Source of the DNA: Halothece sp. PCC 7418
Lineage (GTDB): Bacteria; Cyanobacteriota; Cyanobacteriia; Cyanobacteriales; Rubidibacteraceae
Length of the DNA: 64,000 nt
Assembly (NCBI RefSeq): GCF_000317635.1
Contig: NC_019779.1
Location: 3,906,001 to 3,970,000, forward strand
Reading direction: 5' to 3'
The notes under the pieces are model-generated. The model was not told the DNA's origin. It was given only the letters and a program-made list of their open reading frames with translations, and did no database searches. The translations under genes and the position numbers were made by a program. Shown here in pieces: positions 26,494-35,700 of the stretch (positions are counted from its first letter, which is position 1; each line of letters opens with the position of its first letter).

Positions 26494-27787
26494 GGTTTTC
26501 AATTACTACATCATCATAATTTCCTGCAACATTAGGAATAGAATCTGGATAGGATTGATCTATACGACTTGAGCATTTTTCTGATTTAACAAGTGAGTTT
26601 TTATTAAAATTAGCCATTTCAATCAATATAGTTCCTTGATCATAATTACAAATTCCAAAGTGTGATTGTTTTGCATTAGATAAGCTAAGATTTTTAATCG
26701 TCATTTCACCTTGATTTAATATTCCTGCTCTATTTCCTATAAGTTTTAAGTTTTGGATTGTTGTATTTCCTTGATTGTTAATCCCTAAAATACTATTTTC
26801 AATAGTTATTTCTTTTATTTGAGGAGAAGCATCATTGCTAATTTCTAAACTTCCATGATATCTTCTATAAGATGAAGCCCTCTCATAACTATTGTTTAAG
26901 ATTTTTATTTGATTCAAAGTTGGACTTCCCGAGAAGATAATTAAACTATGAGACCCACTATTATAATTGCTTAACTCGATATCAGTTAAACGGGTATTTG
27001 ATGAATCAATTACTACCCGCCCATTATTAATCCAAAGCTCTTCTAACATTGTAGAATCTGGCTGGTTATTGTTTTCGGAGTTACCAATTTTTATATTATG
27101 GTCTTTAACCTGAAAACTCTTTAAAAAAGTATCGGAAAATAACTTGATATCTGCTAATAAGATTGTAGAGTCTCCACTCCCAACAATATGAATCCCTGAA
27201 GTAATCTCAATTGATTGATTTTCTCCACTTCTTTCCGAATACGTTCCTTTATCTAATTTAATGGTAATCTCTTCTTCTGGATTTTCAGCTTGTCTTTTTT
27301 GGGCTTCTTTTATCGCCCTTGTCAAACTCCGAAAAGGTTCTTCCTGAGAACCAATATTCTTATTACTCCCATAAGGCGAGACAAAAATAATAGAATCAGC
27401 TTCTTTTAATTGCACAGAAGTCGCAAAATTAATTTGCTTGTTCTGATCGGAACCGCTAGGAGAAACAAAAAGGTCAGCTTTAACTTCTCCACTGTCTTTA
27501 GTTTCTTCTCCAAAATCTTCTTTTTCTGACTCATTTACCTCAGATTTTGATGTTTCTGGCGAGTGCTGAGTATTTGTTGCTTCCTCCTTATCCTTAGTAT
27601 TTGGTAGAGAAGTCTGCGTCGTTCCTGTTTCCTCCCCAGCAGTAACTATATCTTCTTTCGGAGTCGAAGTTTGAGGTTGTATTTCATTAGGGGGAGTATA
27701 AAATAAGAATGTACAAGCGGAGGGAAGAACTCCTATTAACGGAAAGATAAATAAGCGAAGTAGAATTTTAGAATTGCTTTTGATCAT
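26486..27787 (-). CDS. Lipoprotein with right-handed beta-helix (DUF1565-like) domain
   Basis: A 433-residue protein. The N-terminus MIKSNSKILLRLFIFPLIGV...LPSAC forms a lipoprotein signal with lipobox Cys at about residue 25. It is followed by a Thr/Glu/Ser-rich linker and then IIFVSPYGSNKNIGSQEEPF...LTRAIKEAQ, the DUF1565 start of a parallel beta-helix. Strand repeats with regularly spaced I/L/N residues follow (for example TTIQNLKLIGNRAGILNQGE). An interesting duplicate of VSPxGSxxN occurs at residues about 107 and 133. It lies 16 bp downstream of the kinase gene, so the kinase may sense or modify something tied to this surface protein. Confidence 0.78.
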   Translation of the reverse strand: MIKSNSKILLRLFIFPLIGVLPSACTFLFYTPPNEIQPQTSTPKEDIVTAGEETGTTQTSLPNTKDKEEATNTQHSPETSKSEVNESEKEDFGEETKDSGEVKADLFVSPSGSDQNKQINFATSVQLKEADSIIFVSPYGSNKNIGSQEEPFRSLTRAIKEAQKRQAENPEEEITIKLDKGTYSERSGENQSIEITSGIHIVGSGDSTILLADIKLFSDTFLKSFQVKDHNIKIGNSENNNQPDSTMLEELWINNGRVVIDSSNTRLTDIELSNYNSGSHSLIIFSGSPTLNQIKILNNSYERASSYRRYHGSLEISNDASPQIKEITIENSILGINNQGNTTIQNLKLIGNRAGILNQGEMTIKNLSLSNAKQSHFGICNYDQGTILIEMANFNKNSLVKSEKCSSRIDQSYPDSIPNVAGNYDDVVIENHE

Positions 27788-27803
27788 GATAAATTCAATG
27801 GTT

Positions 27804-29687
27804 TTACGGAGAGATTAAGTGAGCTTCTTTTTGCTTAAACTGTTTTTTAGCTCGATGTTTCGCCCAAGGTAAATAAGCATAAACGCAGAGTAAGTAAGTT
27901 GTACTAAGACCAGCAATTACTAAAGAAAGCAATCCTGAAAACTGGTTAATAATTGCTAACGCACCTGTAGCGGATAAACCCAGGCTAGCCAAGATAAAGA
28001 AAATTGCAAAAACTGGGTTGATTCCTGCTTCTAGTAATGAAACATAGAAGTGATAAAAACTCCCTAAAGCAAATGCAATTCCAGCAAATAAGACAGTAAG
28101 ATCGCTGATGACATAAAAATTAAGACTTGCCAAATTAAAAAGATATTCGGAAGGAGGAATGTTTTCAGATAAAATCCATTTTGTCCAACCGATTTCTATC
28201 AAAGTTGCGATGATAGCAACGATCGCGCTATAGAAGAAAACAATAAGGGGAACCCAGAAGATAAAGGTGATTAAATCAATCTCGCTTTCCGATTTACTCC
28301 AAAAAGACAAGCCAAGAGATATCCCGACAAAACTTCCTAGAAACGCTCCTAAGTTAGTGATCCAGTTATAGTGAGGATCGCTAGTTACCAAAGCAATTTG
28401 TTGCAGCACTTGATTGAGAAAAGGTAACGCCAGAGAGCCAAAATTAGAGATCAAAGCTGTCGCTATTCCGACCAGACATAAAAAGATTAAAAAACCATAA
28501 TTTGGGAAAGGAGAAAACGATAGGGGGATGGGGGCTGTTTTGACTCGAATGGGAATGGCGTAAGTTTTTGATTCAGATTGGTTATGAAGAAGGAGCGTTC
28601 TCTGATACTCCTGATCAGCTTTGAGTTGACTGGTATCAACTTTAAGATGACAAATCATTTCTTCATCATCTTTATGGGAAAAGTTTGCGGGTTCAAACGC
28701 GATCCAACTGTGTCTATTAGGAGTATGAGGCGGATCGGAAGTGTGAGGTGCAACTTCCCATTTTCCTTTTATCTTTGTTTCAGAAATTAGGTTATTGATG
28801 GGAATGGCTTGTTTAATTGTTTCCCCAATCTGATTCGCTGTTAAGTTGATAGCGCAATGACTTAAGTTAATTTCCGATCGCGCTTCAATTGCAAGAGGTT
28901 GTAGTTTTTTTAGAGCCGTTTCCGCATCAGGATAGCGTTCATCTACACTAGGTTTGGTTAGAGTTTCCAGCCAATTGTAGAATTCTGGTGTTATTTGTTG
29001 CGCGATCGCGCTTAAGTCCACTTGAAACTGGCTATCAATCAATTCACCGACTTGGCTAGATTTTTTCCCTGAAATCAGAGCAATCAGGGTAACGCCAAGA
29101 CTGTATAAATCCGAAGATTTTGAGAGGGAATGGTTGAAAAGCTCTTCAGGTGGAATAAAGCCCATTGTTCCTGATACCGTGCTACTCGATGTCAATTCAT
29201 CTGAGAGTGCTTTGGCGAAACCGAAATCAACTAAGTAAACCCTGAAATCTTCATCAACTAGAATGTTTTCTGGTTTAAGATCACGGTGAACGACTGAGGG
29301 GGTTTGCTTTTGTAAATACTGTAAAATTTCCAGAACTGAAGAAGCAATCTGCTTAATTTCCCTGAGTTCAAAAGAGTGAAACTCACTCAGATTAGAAGCA
29401 TCTTTATATTCCTGTACAAAACAGAATCCTTCCTCAGATTCAAAATAATCTAAATATTTTGGAATTCCAGGGTGATGAAGTTGTTTCAGGAATTCCAGTT
29501 CCCGTTCTACAGCTTGATAATCTGACCAATTGCTTTGAGTAGAAACAAACTTAAACTGTTTAATAACTACGGGTTCTTGGGATGTTATCTGAACAGCTTG
29601 ATATGTAACTCTAGCACCATGACGATTGACACCTAGAGGTTTAATAATCTCATAACCATAAGCAGAGAAATTAGGGGATTCAGCCAT
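27804..29687 (-). CDS. Membrane-anchored Ser/Thr (Hanks-type) protein kinase
   Basis: A 627-residue protein. The N-terminal kinase domain (residues about 10-275) has Lys in VVIKQFKF, the catalytic loop VVHRDLKPENILVDE, DFG in LVDFGFAKAL and the P+1 region GTMGFIPPEELF. The glycine loop LGVNRHGARVTYQAV is degenerate, as in many cyanobacterial kinases. Next comes an Ig-like or beta domain (WIAFEPANFSHKDDEEMICHL to ESKTYAIPIRVKT). The C-terminal half holds about six hydrophobic segments, and the Lys/Gln-rich tail is probably cytoplasmic. It is the first gene of the kinase-lipoprotein-HEPN operon; its own promoter should lie at 29688-29750. Confidence 0.88.
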   Translation of the reverse strand: MAESPNFSAYGYEIIKPLGVNRHGARVTYQAVQITSQEPVVIKQFKFVSTQSNWSDYQAVERELEFLKQLHHPGIPKYLDYFESEEGFCFVQEYKDASNLSEFHSFELREIKQIASSVLEILQYLQKQTPSVVHRDLKPENILVDEDFRVYLVDFGFAKALSDELTSSSTVSGTMGFIPPEELFNHSLSKSSDLYSLGVTLIALISGKKSSQVGELIDSQFQVDLSAIAQQITPEFYNWLETLTKPSVDERYPDAETALKKLQPLAIEARSEINLSHCAINLTANQIGETIKQAIPINNLISETKIKGKWEVAPHTSDPPHTPNRHSWIAFEPANFSHKDDEEMICHLKVDTSQLKADQEYQRTLLLHNQSESKTYAIPIRVKTAPIPLSFSPFPNYGFLIFLCLVGIATALISNFGSLALPFLNQVLQQIALVTSDPHYNWITNLGAFLGSFVGISLGLSFWSKSESEIDLITFIFWVPLIVFFYSAIVAIIATLIEIGWTKWILSENIPPSEYLFNLASLNFYVISDLTVLFAGIAFALGSFYHFYVSLLEAGINPVFAIFFILASLGLSATGALAIINQFSGLLSLVIAGLSTTYLLCVYAYLPWAKHRAKKQFKQKEAHLISP

Positions 29688-29906
29688 AACATCAATACTG
29701 TCTTAACTTCCGATCAAGATTCGCCCCTTGCTTCAGCAGAGAGGTTTTATCTCATCCCTAAGACAACCATCAACACCTGATTTATCCTGAATCTTATCAC
29801 AGTCTTTTAATGAGTTCGGCTAAATTAAATCTTAAGTTCTGACAAGGTTTGACCGTTTAGACTGATTTTTCATAGTGATCTAACAATGCAGGTATATTTT
29901 GAAATT
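29688..29906. other. Spacer upstream of the kinase gene
   Basis: 219 bases between the kinase ATG and the decayed smc copy. AT-rich, with no repeat or gene recognised; it presumably holds the promoter of the kinase operon. Confidence 0.4.
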
Positions 29907-30152
29907 GAGACTTAAAGTTTAATTCCTAAGACTTGCGTATAAGCACCTCTGGCTTGGGTAACCCCAATAGTACGCATGGAGGCTTCAATCATGGGGCGAC
30001 GTAAACTCACCACAATAAACTGCGCTTCTTGGGCTTGCTGTTGAATCTGGCTAGGCGTTGGACGGGTTTCCTTTGGAATGGTTGAGGAGGTAGCGATCGC
30101 CATTGAAGAGGGTGGCGAAGATGGTTTGGAAGTTTTTGTTGACGGCGTTTGT
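29907..30152 (-). pseudogene. Decayed copy of the smc 3' end, with two internal deletions
   Basis: Starting with GAGACTTAAAGTTTAATTCC, this block is nearly identical to the smc end at 32741 onward and encodes the same C-terminus ([11 protein letters not shown]). It then jumps. The join at CTAGGCGTTGGACGGG fuses two smc sites that both contain GTTGGACG, removing about 135 bp. A second deletion of about 50 bp removes LDKPDDISNAN. Further along, the minus strand reads [19 protein letters not shown] versus [19 protein letters not shown] in smc. It is in the same orientation as smc, so the two copies are direct repeats about 2.8 kb apart. It is non-functional. Confidence 0.9.
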
Positions 30153-30222
30153 TTGACCTAATTGACAAATTATTCGCTGTCACCTTACTATAAAGTAAGA
30201 AAATAAGATTAAAGTAAGGAAA

Positions 30223-30462
30223 ATGGAAGCAAGAATAACGGTTAAAGGGCAAATTACTCTACCGAAAGCCTTACGGGATGCCATGCACCTGAAAACAGGA
30301 GACAAAGTTTTGTTTGAACCACTAGAAGATGGAACGTATGTCATTAAGCCACGAACAACAGATGTAAAATCTCTCAAAGGCTGTGTCAATTATCAGGGAA
30401 CTCCAAAAACCCTAGAAGAGATGAATGCTGCAATTGAACAAGAAGCAAGAACCAATTTGTAA
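30223..30462 (+). CDS. AbrB/MazE-type antitoxin (VapB-like)
   Basis: A 79-residue swapped-hairpin AbrB DNA-binding protein: MEARITVKGQITLPKALRDAM...LKTGDKVLFEPLEDGTYVIKP. It neutralises the PIN toxin encoded next and should repress the shared promoter. It shares a TAATG junction with the toxin gene. The module sits between two decayed smc fragments, which suggests insertion. Confidence 0.9.
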   Translation: MEARITVKGQITLPKALRDAMHLKTGDKVLFEPLEDGTYVIKPRTTDVKSLKGCVNYQGTPKTLEEMNAAIEQEARTNL

Positions 30463-30857
30463 TGTATGCGATTGATACTAATGTTCTGATTCGGTATATT
30501 ATCGAAGATGATCCCGAACAAGCACAAAAGGCAACAGAAGCAATTGAACAGCTAACAACAGAGAAACAAGGGTTTATCTCTTGTATTGTCTTATGTGAAT
30601 TGAATTGGGTACTTAAAACAGCTTATAAGATTTCTAAGCCTGAAAGAGTCGCAACATTGCAAAAAGTCCTGTCTGTTCCTGTCTTTGAAATTGAGCAACT
30701 GGATTGTTGTCTGAAGGCTTTGAGACGGTATGAGAAAGGAAAAGCTGATTTTTCTGATTATCTAATTCAGCAAATTGGCGAAAAACATGGATATGAGATT
30801 CTTCTAACTTTTGATCAAAAAGCATCTAGAGAGACTGGCTTTCAATGTCCTTTTTGA
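30462..30857 (+). CDS. vapC: VapC-like PIN-domain ribonuclease toxin
   Basis: A 131-residue PIN domain. The first catalytic Asp is in [12 protein letters not shown], an acidic residue in [11 protein letters not shown], and the C-terminal acids in [17 protein letters not shown] and LLTFDQKA. VapC toxins cut specific tRNAs or rRNA. The start codon overlaps the antitoxin stop (TAATG). The gene ends 16 bp before a second smc-derived fragment. Confidence 0.9.
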   Translation: MYAIDTNVLIRYIIEDDPEQAQKATEAIEQLTTEKQGFISCIVLCELNWVLKTAYKISKPERVATLQKVLSVPVFEIEQLDCCLKALRRYEKGKADFSDYLIQQIGEKHGYEILLTFDQKASRETGFQCPF

Positions 30858-30872
30858 CACTCCCATCAAAAA

Positions 30873-30926
30873 GTCGTCGGGTTTATCCAGTTGGAGATGA
30901 CCATCCCCCTGAGAAAGAGTGGCGAA
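30873..30926 (-). pseudogene. Second short smc-derived fragment
   Basis: The plus-strand string GGTTTATCCAGTTGGAG is shared exactly with smc at about 33090-33106, with continuing similarity on both sides (GTCGTC.. and ..GTGGCGAA). On the minus strand it reads [11 protein letters not shown], against [11 protein letters not shown] in SMC. This is exactly the part missing from the fragment at 29907-30152, so the two fragments are complementary remains of one copy, split by the VapBC module. Confidence 0.7.
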
Positions 30927-31054
30927 AGCGGTTTATCAAATATGAGTGGATTGAAGTTTCAGCTTACAACAGTTATAGCTTGTGTAGCGACGATCGCGCA
31001 ACTTTAAAAAGTAGTCGCTTGATTAAAAAGTTAGGTGTTGCTTTGTTATTGCTA

Positions 31055-31222
31055 ATAGAGTTAGTGTTAGACCCATTTGCGGGATCGGGTTCAACTGGGA
31101 TCGCAGCAGTGGGATTAGGAAGGATTTTCTTAGGGTTTGAGATCAGACGTGATTATTGTGATATAGCTGTGAAAAGATTTGAGGATTTTATCCAAGAAAG
31201 AGAAAACTTTTTCGAGTTTTAA
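31055..31222 (+). pseudogene. Fragment of an amino-DNA methyltransferase (motif I end)
   Basis: The peptide [20 protein letters not shown], then [21 protein letters not shown], is the C-terminal SAM-binding end of N4/N6 (beta-class) DNA methyltransferases. The catalytic (S/D)PP(Y/W) block and the target domain are absent. The preceding in-frame codons come from repeat A and smc-derived DNA and are not methylase-like, so this is a truncated remnant. It ends 4 bp inside the convergent HigA gene. Confidence 0.75.
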
Positions 31223-31518
31223 TTTTCAAAAACTGTAATTTCTTCTTTCAACTTTTTTCCTACCTGATCTTTGACAGTATCTAAATCATAATCCATCTGC
31301 AATCCTAGCCAAAAATGTGGCGACATCTTGAAGAAATAAGCTAAACGTAGAGCCAAATCTGCGGTGATTGCTTTTTTGCCATTAATAAGGTCATGGATCT
31401 GTTGGGTTGGTACTTTTAAAGACGAAGCAATTTGATTGATCTCAAGATTCATTGGTTTAATAAATTCTTCTAACAGTACCTCTCCTGGGTGAATGGGATT
31501 TAATTTATCTTCTTTCAT
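31219..31518 (-). CDS. higA: HigA-family antitoxin (XRE helix-turn-helix)
   Basis: A 99-residue XRE-type protein of the HigA/VapI family: [20 protein letters not shown] ... [29 protein letters not shown], then [11 protein letters not shown]. It follows the HigB-like toxin gene by 9 bp, the toxin-first order typical of higBA. It should autoregulate from the promoter upstream of the toxin gene. Confidence 0.9.
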   Translation of the reverse strand: MKEDKLNPIHPGEVLLEEFIKPMNLEINQIASSLKVPTQQIHDLINGKKAITADLALRLAYFFKMSPHFWLGLQMDYDLDTVKDQVGKKLKEEITVFEN

Positions 31519-31527
31519 TGGCTCACC

Positions 31528-31809
31528 TCAATGATAATCAACAATCTCGACATCTATAGCATTACCTTCTTCCCATTTAAAGCAAATCCGCCATTGGTTG
31601 TTAACTCGAATGCTGTATTGTCCTTCTCTGTCACCAGTCAAACGTTCTAAACGATTCGCTGTTGGAACTCTAAGGTCTTGGAGGGTTTCTGCGCGGTTTA
31701 ACATTCGTAACTTTCGCAGGGCTACTTGCTGAATTTCTGAAGGAAGTTTCCGCGATCGAGTACGTTCAAAGATTTTTTCAGTTTCTTTATCTTTAAAGTT
31801 TCGGATCAC
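31528..31809 (-). CDS. higB: HigB/RelE-family toxin
   Basis: 93 residues from GTG 31809: VIRNFKDKETEKIFERTRSR...KLPSEIQQVALRKLRMLNRAE...LTGDREGQYSIRVNNQWRICFKW. This matches HigB host-killing RNases of the RelE superfamily (RxxNQWRICFxW signature). The frame is open to 31935, but the extra 42 residues run through the repeat module and are not toxin-like, so I take GTG 31809 as start. Confidence 0.87.
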   Translation of the reverse strand: MIRNFKDKETEKIFERTRSRKLPSEIQQVALRKLRMLNRAETLQDLRVPTANRLERLTGDREGQYSIRVNNQWRICFKWEEGNAIDVEIVDYH

Positions 31810-31820
31810 TTTTTCGTTGG

Positions 31821-31948
31821 ATCGCTTGAACAGTTCTATTCTAACTTTTGCAGCTGCGATTAGGCTACGCCTGTGCTTCGCTTTTCGCGCAAACGCGCAG
31901 TTAGTTTGAGATGTATTAAAGGCGCGATCGCGCAATTTAAAAGAGTAG
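31821..31948. repeat. Shared TA-upstream module plus repeat A
   Basis: CGCTTGAACAGTTCTATTCTA, then GCGATTAGGCTACGCCTGTG...TTCGCGC (31821-31890), matches 25561-25635 upstream of the ParE-type pair. It is followed by an exact copy of repeat A (31922-31948). The 31856-31890 segment is a HIP1 core with a 25-nt insert. Confidence 0.7.
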
Positions 31949-32082
31949 GGATATGATTAAAAAGTTGGGTTTTGCTATGCTCTACTAGAACCTACATTCT
32001 TAAGTTTGCTTTAAATTTCACGTGATCTGTGATTAATTTATGATACTTTTTATAGAATTTATGTATTTTTGGATTTTCAATT

Positions 32083-32583
32083 ATGAATGAAAAACCCTCG
32101 CTATTGAATAGAGTTTTCACAATAATTTCAGAGAAAGACTTTGAAAATAAATTTGCGCCTGTTTATCGTAAACTTGTACGCCTTCGAGAGAAGATAGGAC
32201 AGAAGCGAAAAAAGTTTGGAATTTTTGATGTGCATAAATTTGAAACTGAACATCTCCTACAAGACTTTACACAAATTCAGTCATTTACAGAAAAAATAGG
32301 AGATGATGTAAATAATTGGGAAGAACAGCAACAGTTAACATATCCCGAAAAACAACTTTATACATCCCATAGAAAGAAAGTTCAGTTAGAATTAGACGAA
32401 ATTTTGAAAATGATAGAAAATCGTGATCCTACATTTTGGGAAGATGTTGAAAACTTGATTTTAAATTTGACAAGAAAAGTAACAGAAATAATGAGTTTTC
32501 TTCCTGACTTAATGCCTGAACCTTTGTATAAGTTTCTTTTTGGTAAAAGTGTAAGGTCTGTTCGTCACTTATTACCAAAATAA
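32083..32583 (+). CDS. Hypothetical protein (166 aa), island gene
   Basis: I do not recognise this gene. It is Lys/Glu-rich and helical (KLVRLREKIGQKRKKFGIFD, LQLDEILKMIENRDPTFW), with no signal peptide. The start at ATG 32083 follows AT-rich DNA. Base composition is visibly more AT-rich than in the neighbouring smc. It lies alone between the HigBA module and smc, inside the segment bracketed by the two smc 3' copies, so it is probably acquired. A defence or addiction role is possible only by location. Confidence 0.6.
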   Translation: MNEKPSLLNRVFTIISEKDFENKFAPVYRKLVRLREKIGQKRKKFGIFDVHKFETEHLLQDFTQIQSFTEKIGDDVNNWEEQQQLTYPEKQLYTSHRKKVQLELDEILKMIENRDPTFWEDVENLILNLTRKVTEIMSFLPDLMPEPLYKFLFGKSVRSVRHLLPK

Positions 32584-32745
32584 AGATTGGATACAGCTTA
32601 GTTTATTGTGGTGCCGTAATCGTCTTACAGCGCGATCACTGTCAAGGAGAAGAATAAGTGCATCGAAATCGACTCAATTGGCTAATGCATATTTTTGTAT
32701 TATTGTCAATGCGTAAGTTCTACTTTAATTAGAGGAAAATGAGAC

Positions 32746-35700
32746 TTAAAGTTTAATTCCTAAGACTTGCGTATAAGCGCCTCTGGCTTGGGTAACCCCA
32801 ATGGTTCGCATGGAGGCTTCAATCATGGGGCGACGTAAACTCACCACAATAAACTGCGCTTCTTGCGCTTGCTGTTGAATCATATTCGCTAGGCGTTGGA
32901 CGTTCGCACCATCTAAAAACATATCCACTTCATCAAAGGCGTAGAAGGGGGATGGGCGATAGCGTTGGAGTGCGAAAATAAAACTCAGCGCCGTTAAGGA
33001 TTTTTCTCCCCCAGACATAGAATGTAACCGTTGGACGGGTTTTCCTTTCGGGTGCGCGATAAGATTCAGGTTGGCGTTGCTGATGTCGTCAGGTTTATCC
33101 AGTTGGAGGTAGCCATCGCCATCGGAGAGGGTGGCGAAGATGGTTTGGAAGTTTTCGTTAACGGCGTTAAAGGCTTCGTTAAAGGCTTCAATTCTGCGGG
33201 TGGTAAAGGTTTCAATGCGGAGAAGCAGTTCATTGCGTTCTTCTTGGAGGGTGGTGAGTTTTTCCGTCAGTTCATCGAGACGGGCTTGGGTTTTTTCGTA
33301 TTCTTCTAACGCCAGCATATTAACGGGTTCCATGTCTTGGAGGCGTTTTTGCATCTGGCGCAGTTCCTCTTGTAAGTGGGTGAGTTGTTCGCTGTAGTTG
33401 GCGAAGGTAATCGTTTCGCTGGGGGTTTCTTGCACTAATTCGGGGATTTCGGGAAGCGGTTGCGCAAGGGAATTTCCTTTCTCCTCATACTGACTTTGTA
33501 GCGTGGCGAGTTTTTCTTGTTGTTCGCTGAGGGTTTCTTGCAGTTTTTGCTGCTTCCAAGTTTGCTTGTCTTGTTGACGTTGATGGGAACGGAGGGTTTT
33601 GTCTGCGCGATCGCGCTCTTCTTTCAGTTTACCCAGTTTCTCTTGTAATTGGGCAATTACAGTGTCGGTTTCGGCAATTTTCGCTGCAATGTCTTGCTTT
33701 TGCTGTTCAACGGTTGCTTTCTGTTGGTTTGTTTCTACCACCCGCTGTTCATATTCCGTTAACCGTTGTTCAGAAGTAGAGATTTTTTCCTGTAATCGTA
33801 ATTGTTCCGTTTCTAACTGCTGTTGTTGCTGTTTCGCTTCATTGAGGGCGGTTTCTGCTTGCTTTAACTCCGCTTCCTGCTGTTTAATCACCTGCTGAAT
33901 TTCTTGCCATTGGGTGTTGCTGTGACTAGCTTCTAACTCCGCCAGTTCCGCTTGCAGTTGCACTAACTCGGTTTCTTGTTGGGGGATACTATTGGCGAGG
34001 AGTTCTAAACGCCCTTGCAGTTGCATCAACTCATTTTCATTTTGACTCAGTTGTTCACTAACTTGCTGTTGCTGTTGGCTGAGACGTTCAATTTCCTGCT
34101 GGGTTTGTTTATACTGCCATTGTTGTTCTTGATGCTGCTGGCGAGTTTCGTTGAGTTGTTCTGTCAGTCGTTGGCTTTCAGTGGTTGCTTGTTCAATTTT
34201 GGGGTCACAAACCGCTAAAATTTCCTCAATTTCCGCTAAACGGGCTTTTAACTGTTGAATTTCATCGGATTCCGTTTCCGTCGCTGTGCCAAAATGAAGA
34301 CTAGAACGGGTGCTGCGACTTCCCCCACTCATCGCACCACTGCTTTCTAAAATTTCTCCCTCTAACGTCACGATGCGGGTTTTCCCCAGATGGGGACGGG
34401 CTTTTTCTAAAGTGGTAAACACCGCAGTATTGCCAAAAACATAAGCAAAAATGACCTGATAGCGCGGTTCACACTCGATTAAGTTTGCTGCATAATCCAC
34501 GAAGCCATTGGCATAGCGTAACGCAGCGGTCATATTTTGACGCGGGGGTTGAATTTTATTTAACGGGAGAAAAGTTGCTCGCCCACCGCGTTTTTCTTTC
34601 AGGAGTTCAATGGCTTTTGCGCCCACTTGGTCATTTTCAACCACAATTTGCGCCAGTCTTCCCCCGGCTGCGGTTTCTAAGGCGAGTTGATAGCGGGGTT
34701 CTACTTGTCCCAGTTGGGCGACTAATCCGCACACTCCCGTTATGGGGCTCTGTAAAATGATTTGGGTGGCGTATGTTCCTTGGGCTTTTTCTTCCGCTTC
34801 TTTAGTGGCTTCCAGTTTGTCTAACTTGCGTTGTTTGTCTCGTTGTTCTTGTAAGAGACGAGTTTGGGTTGCTTGTTGCAGTTTCTTTTCTTCTTCCGCG
34901 TGACTCAGTTGTTGGGCGAGAGTTTGAACCTGTGCTTGCAGTTGGTTAACGGTTTGTTCAAGTTCTTGAAGCGTCTGTTGTTTCACTTCTAGTTCAGGTG
35001 TGAGGGAAGCAAGGGTGGTTTGTTGTTCTTCAATTTTCTGCTGGAGTTGCGTTTCTCGTTCTTGCAGTTGCGCTTGTTCTGTGCGCTGGGGGTTGAGACT
35101 ATTTTGCAGTTGATTAATTTGTTGACTGAGTTGAGTTTGTTGCTGAATCCATTCTTCTGATGCTGACGCGATCGCGTTGGCTTGTTCTCGACTTTCTGCT
35201 AATTTAGTTTGAGCAGTATGCTGGGCTTGCTGTAACTCTTGAAGCTGTTTCTCACTTAGGTCTGCTAATTCCTGCTGTAAGGTTTGTAAGCGCGTCTGCT
35301 GTTCTTGCAGTTGCGTGCGCGTCTGTTCCTGTGCAGTTGCAGTTTCTTCCAGCGTTTGATTTAACTCTGCTTCCCGTTGTTGCAGTTGTTCTTGTTGGGC
35401 TTTTTGTGTCGCCAGTTTCGAGGTGGCTTCTAACTGTTCATCTTCTCCCAAGGCTTTCACTTGGGCGTTCAAGTCATCCAGCGTTTGACTGGCTTGTTGG
35501 ATTTGGGTTTCTGTGGTTTGAATCGTCTGCTGGAGTTGGGTTAAAGTTTGCTCATTCCCCGTAATTTCCCCCTGTAACGTATCAATTTGCTGTTTTAGGG
35601 CTTTCCACTCCAAAACCGCTTCCCATTGTTGTTTCTCTTGAATTTCCGCCTTCAGTTGACGATATTTCTCCGCTTTGTTGCGTTCACTGGCAGCGCGATC

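Noticed and set aside
30845-31054. N-terminal part of the frame leading into the methylase fragment
   Set aside because: This stretch is composed of the VapC 3' end, smc-derived DNA and repeat A; only the last ~55 codons are methylase-like.
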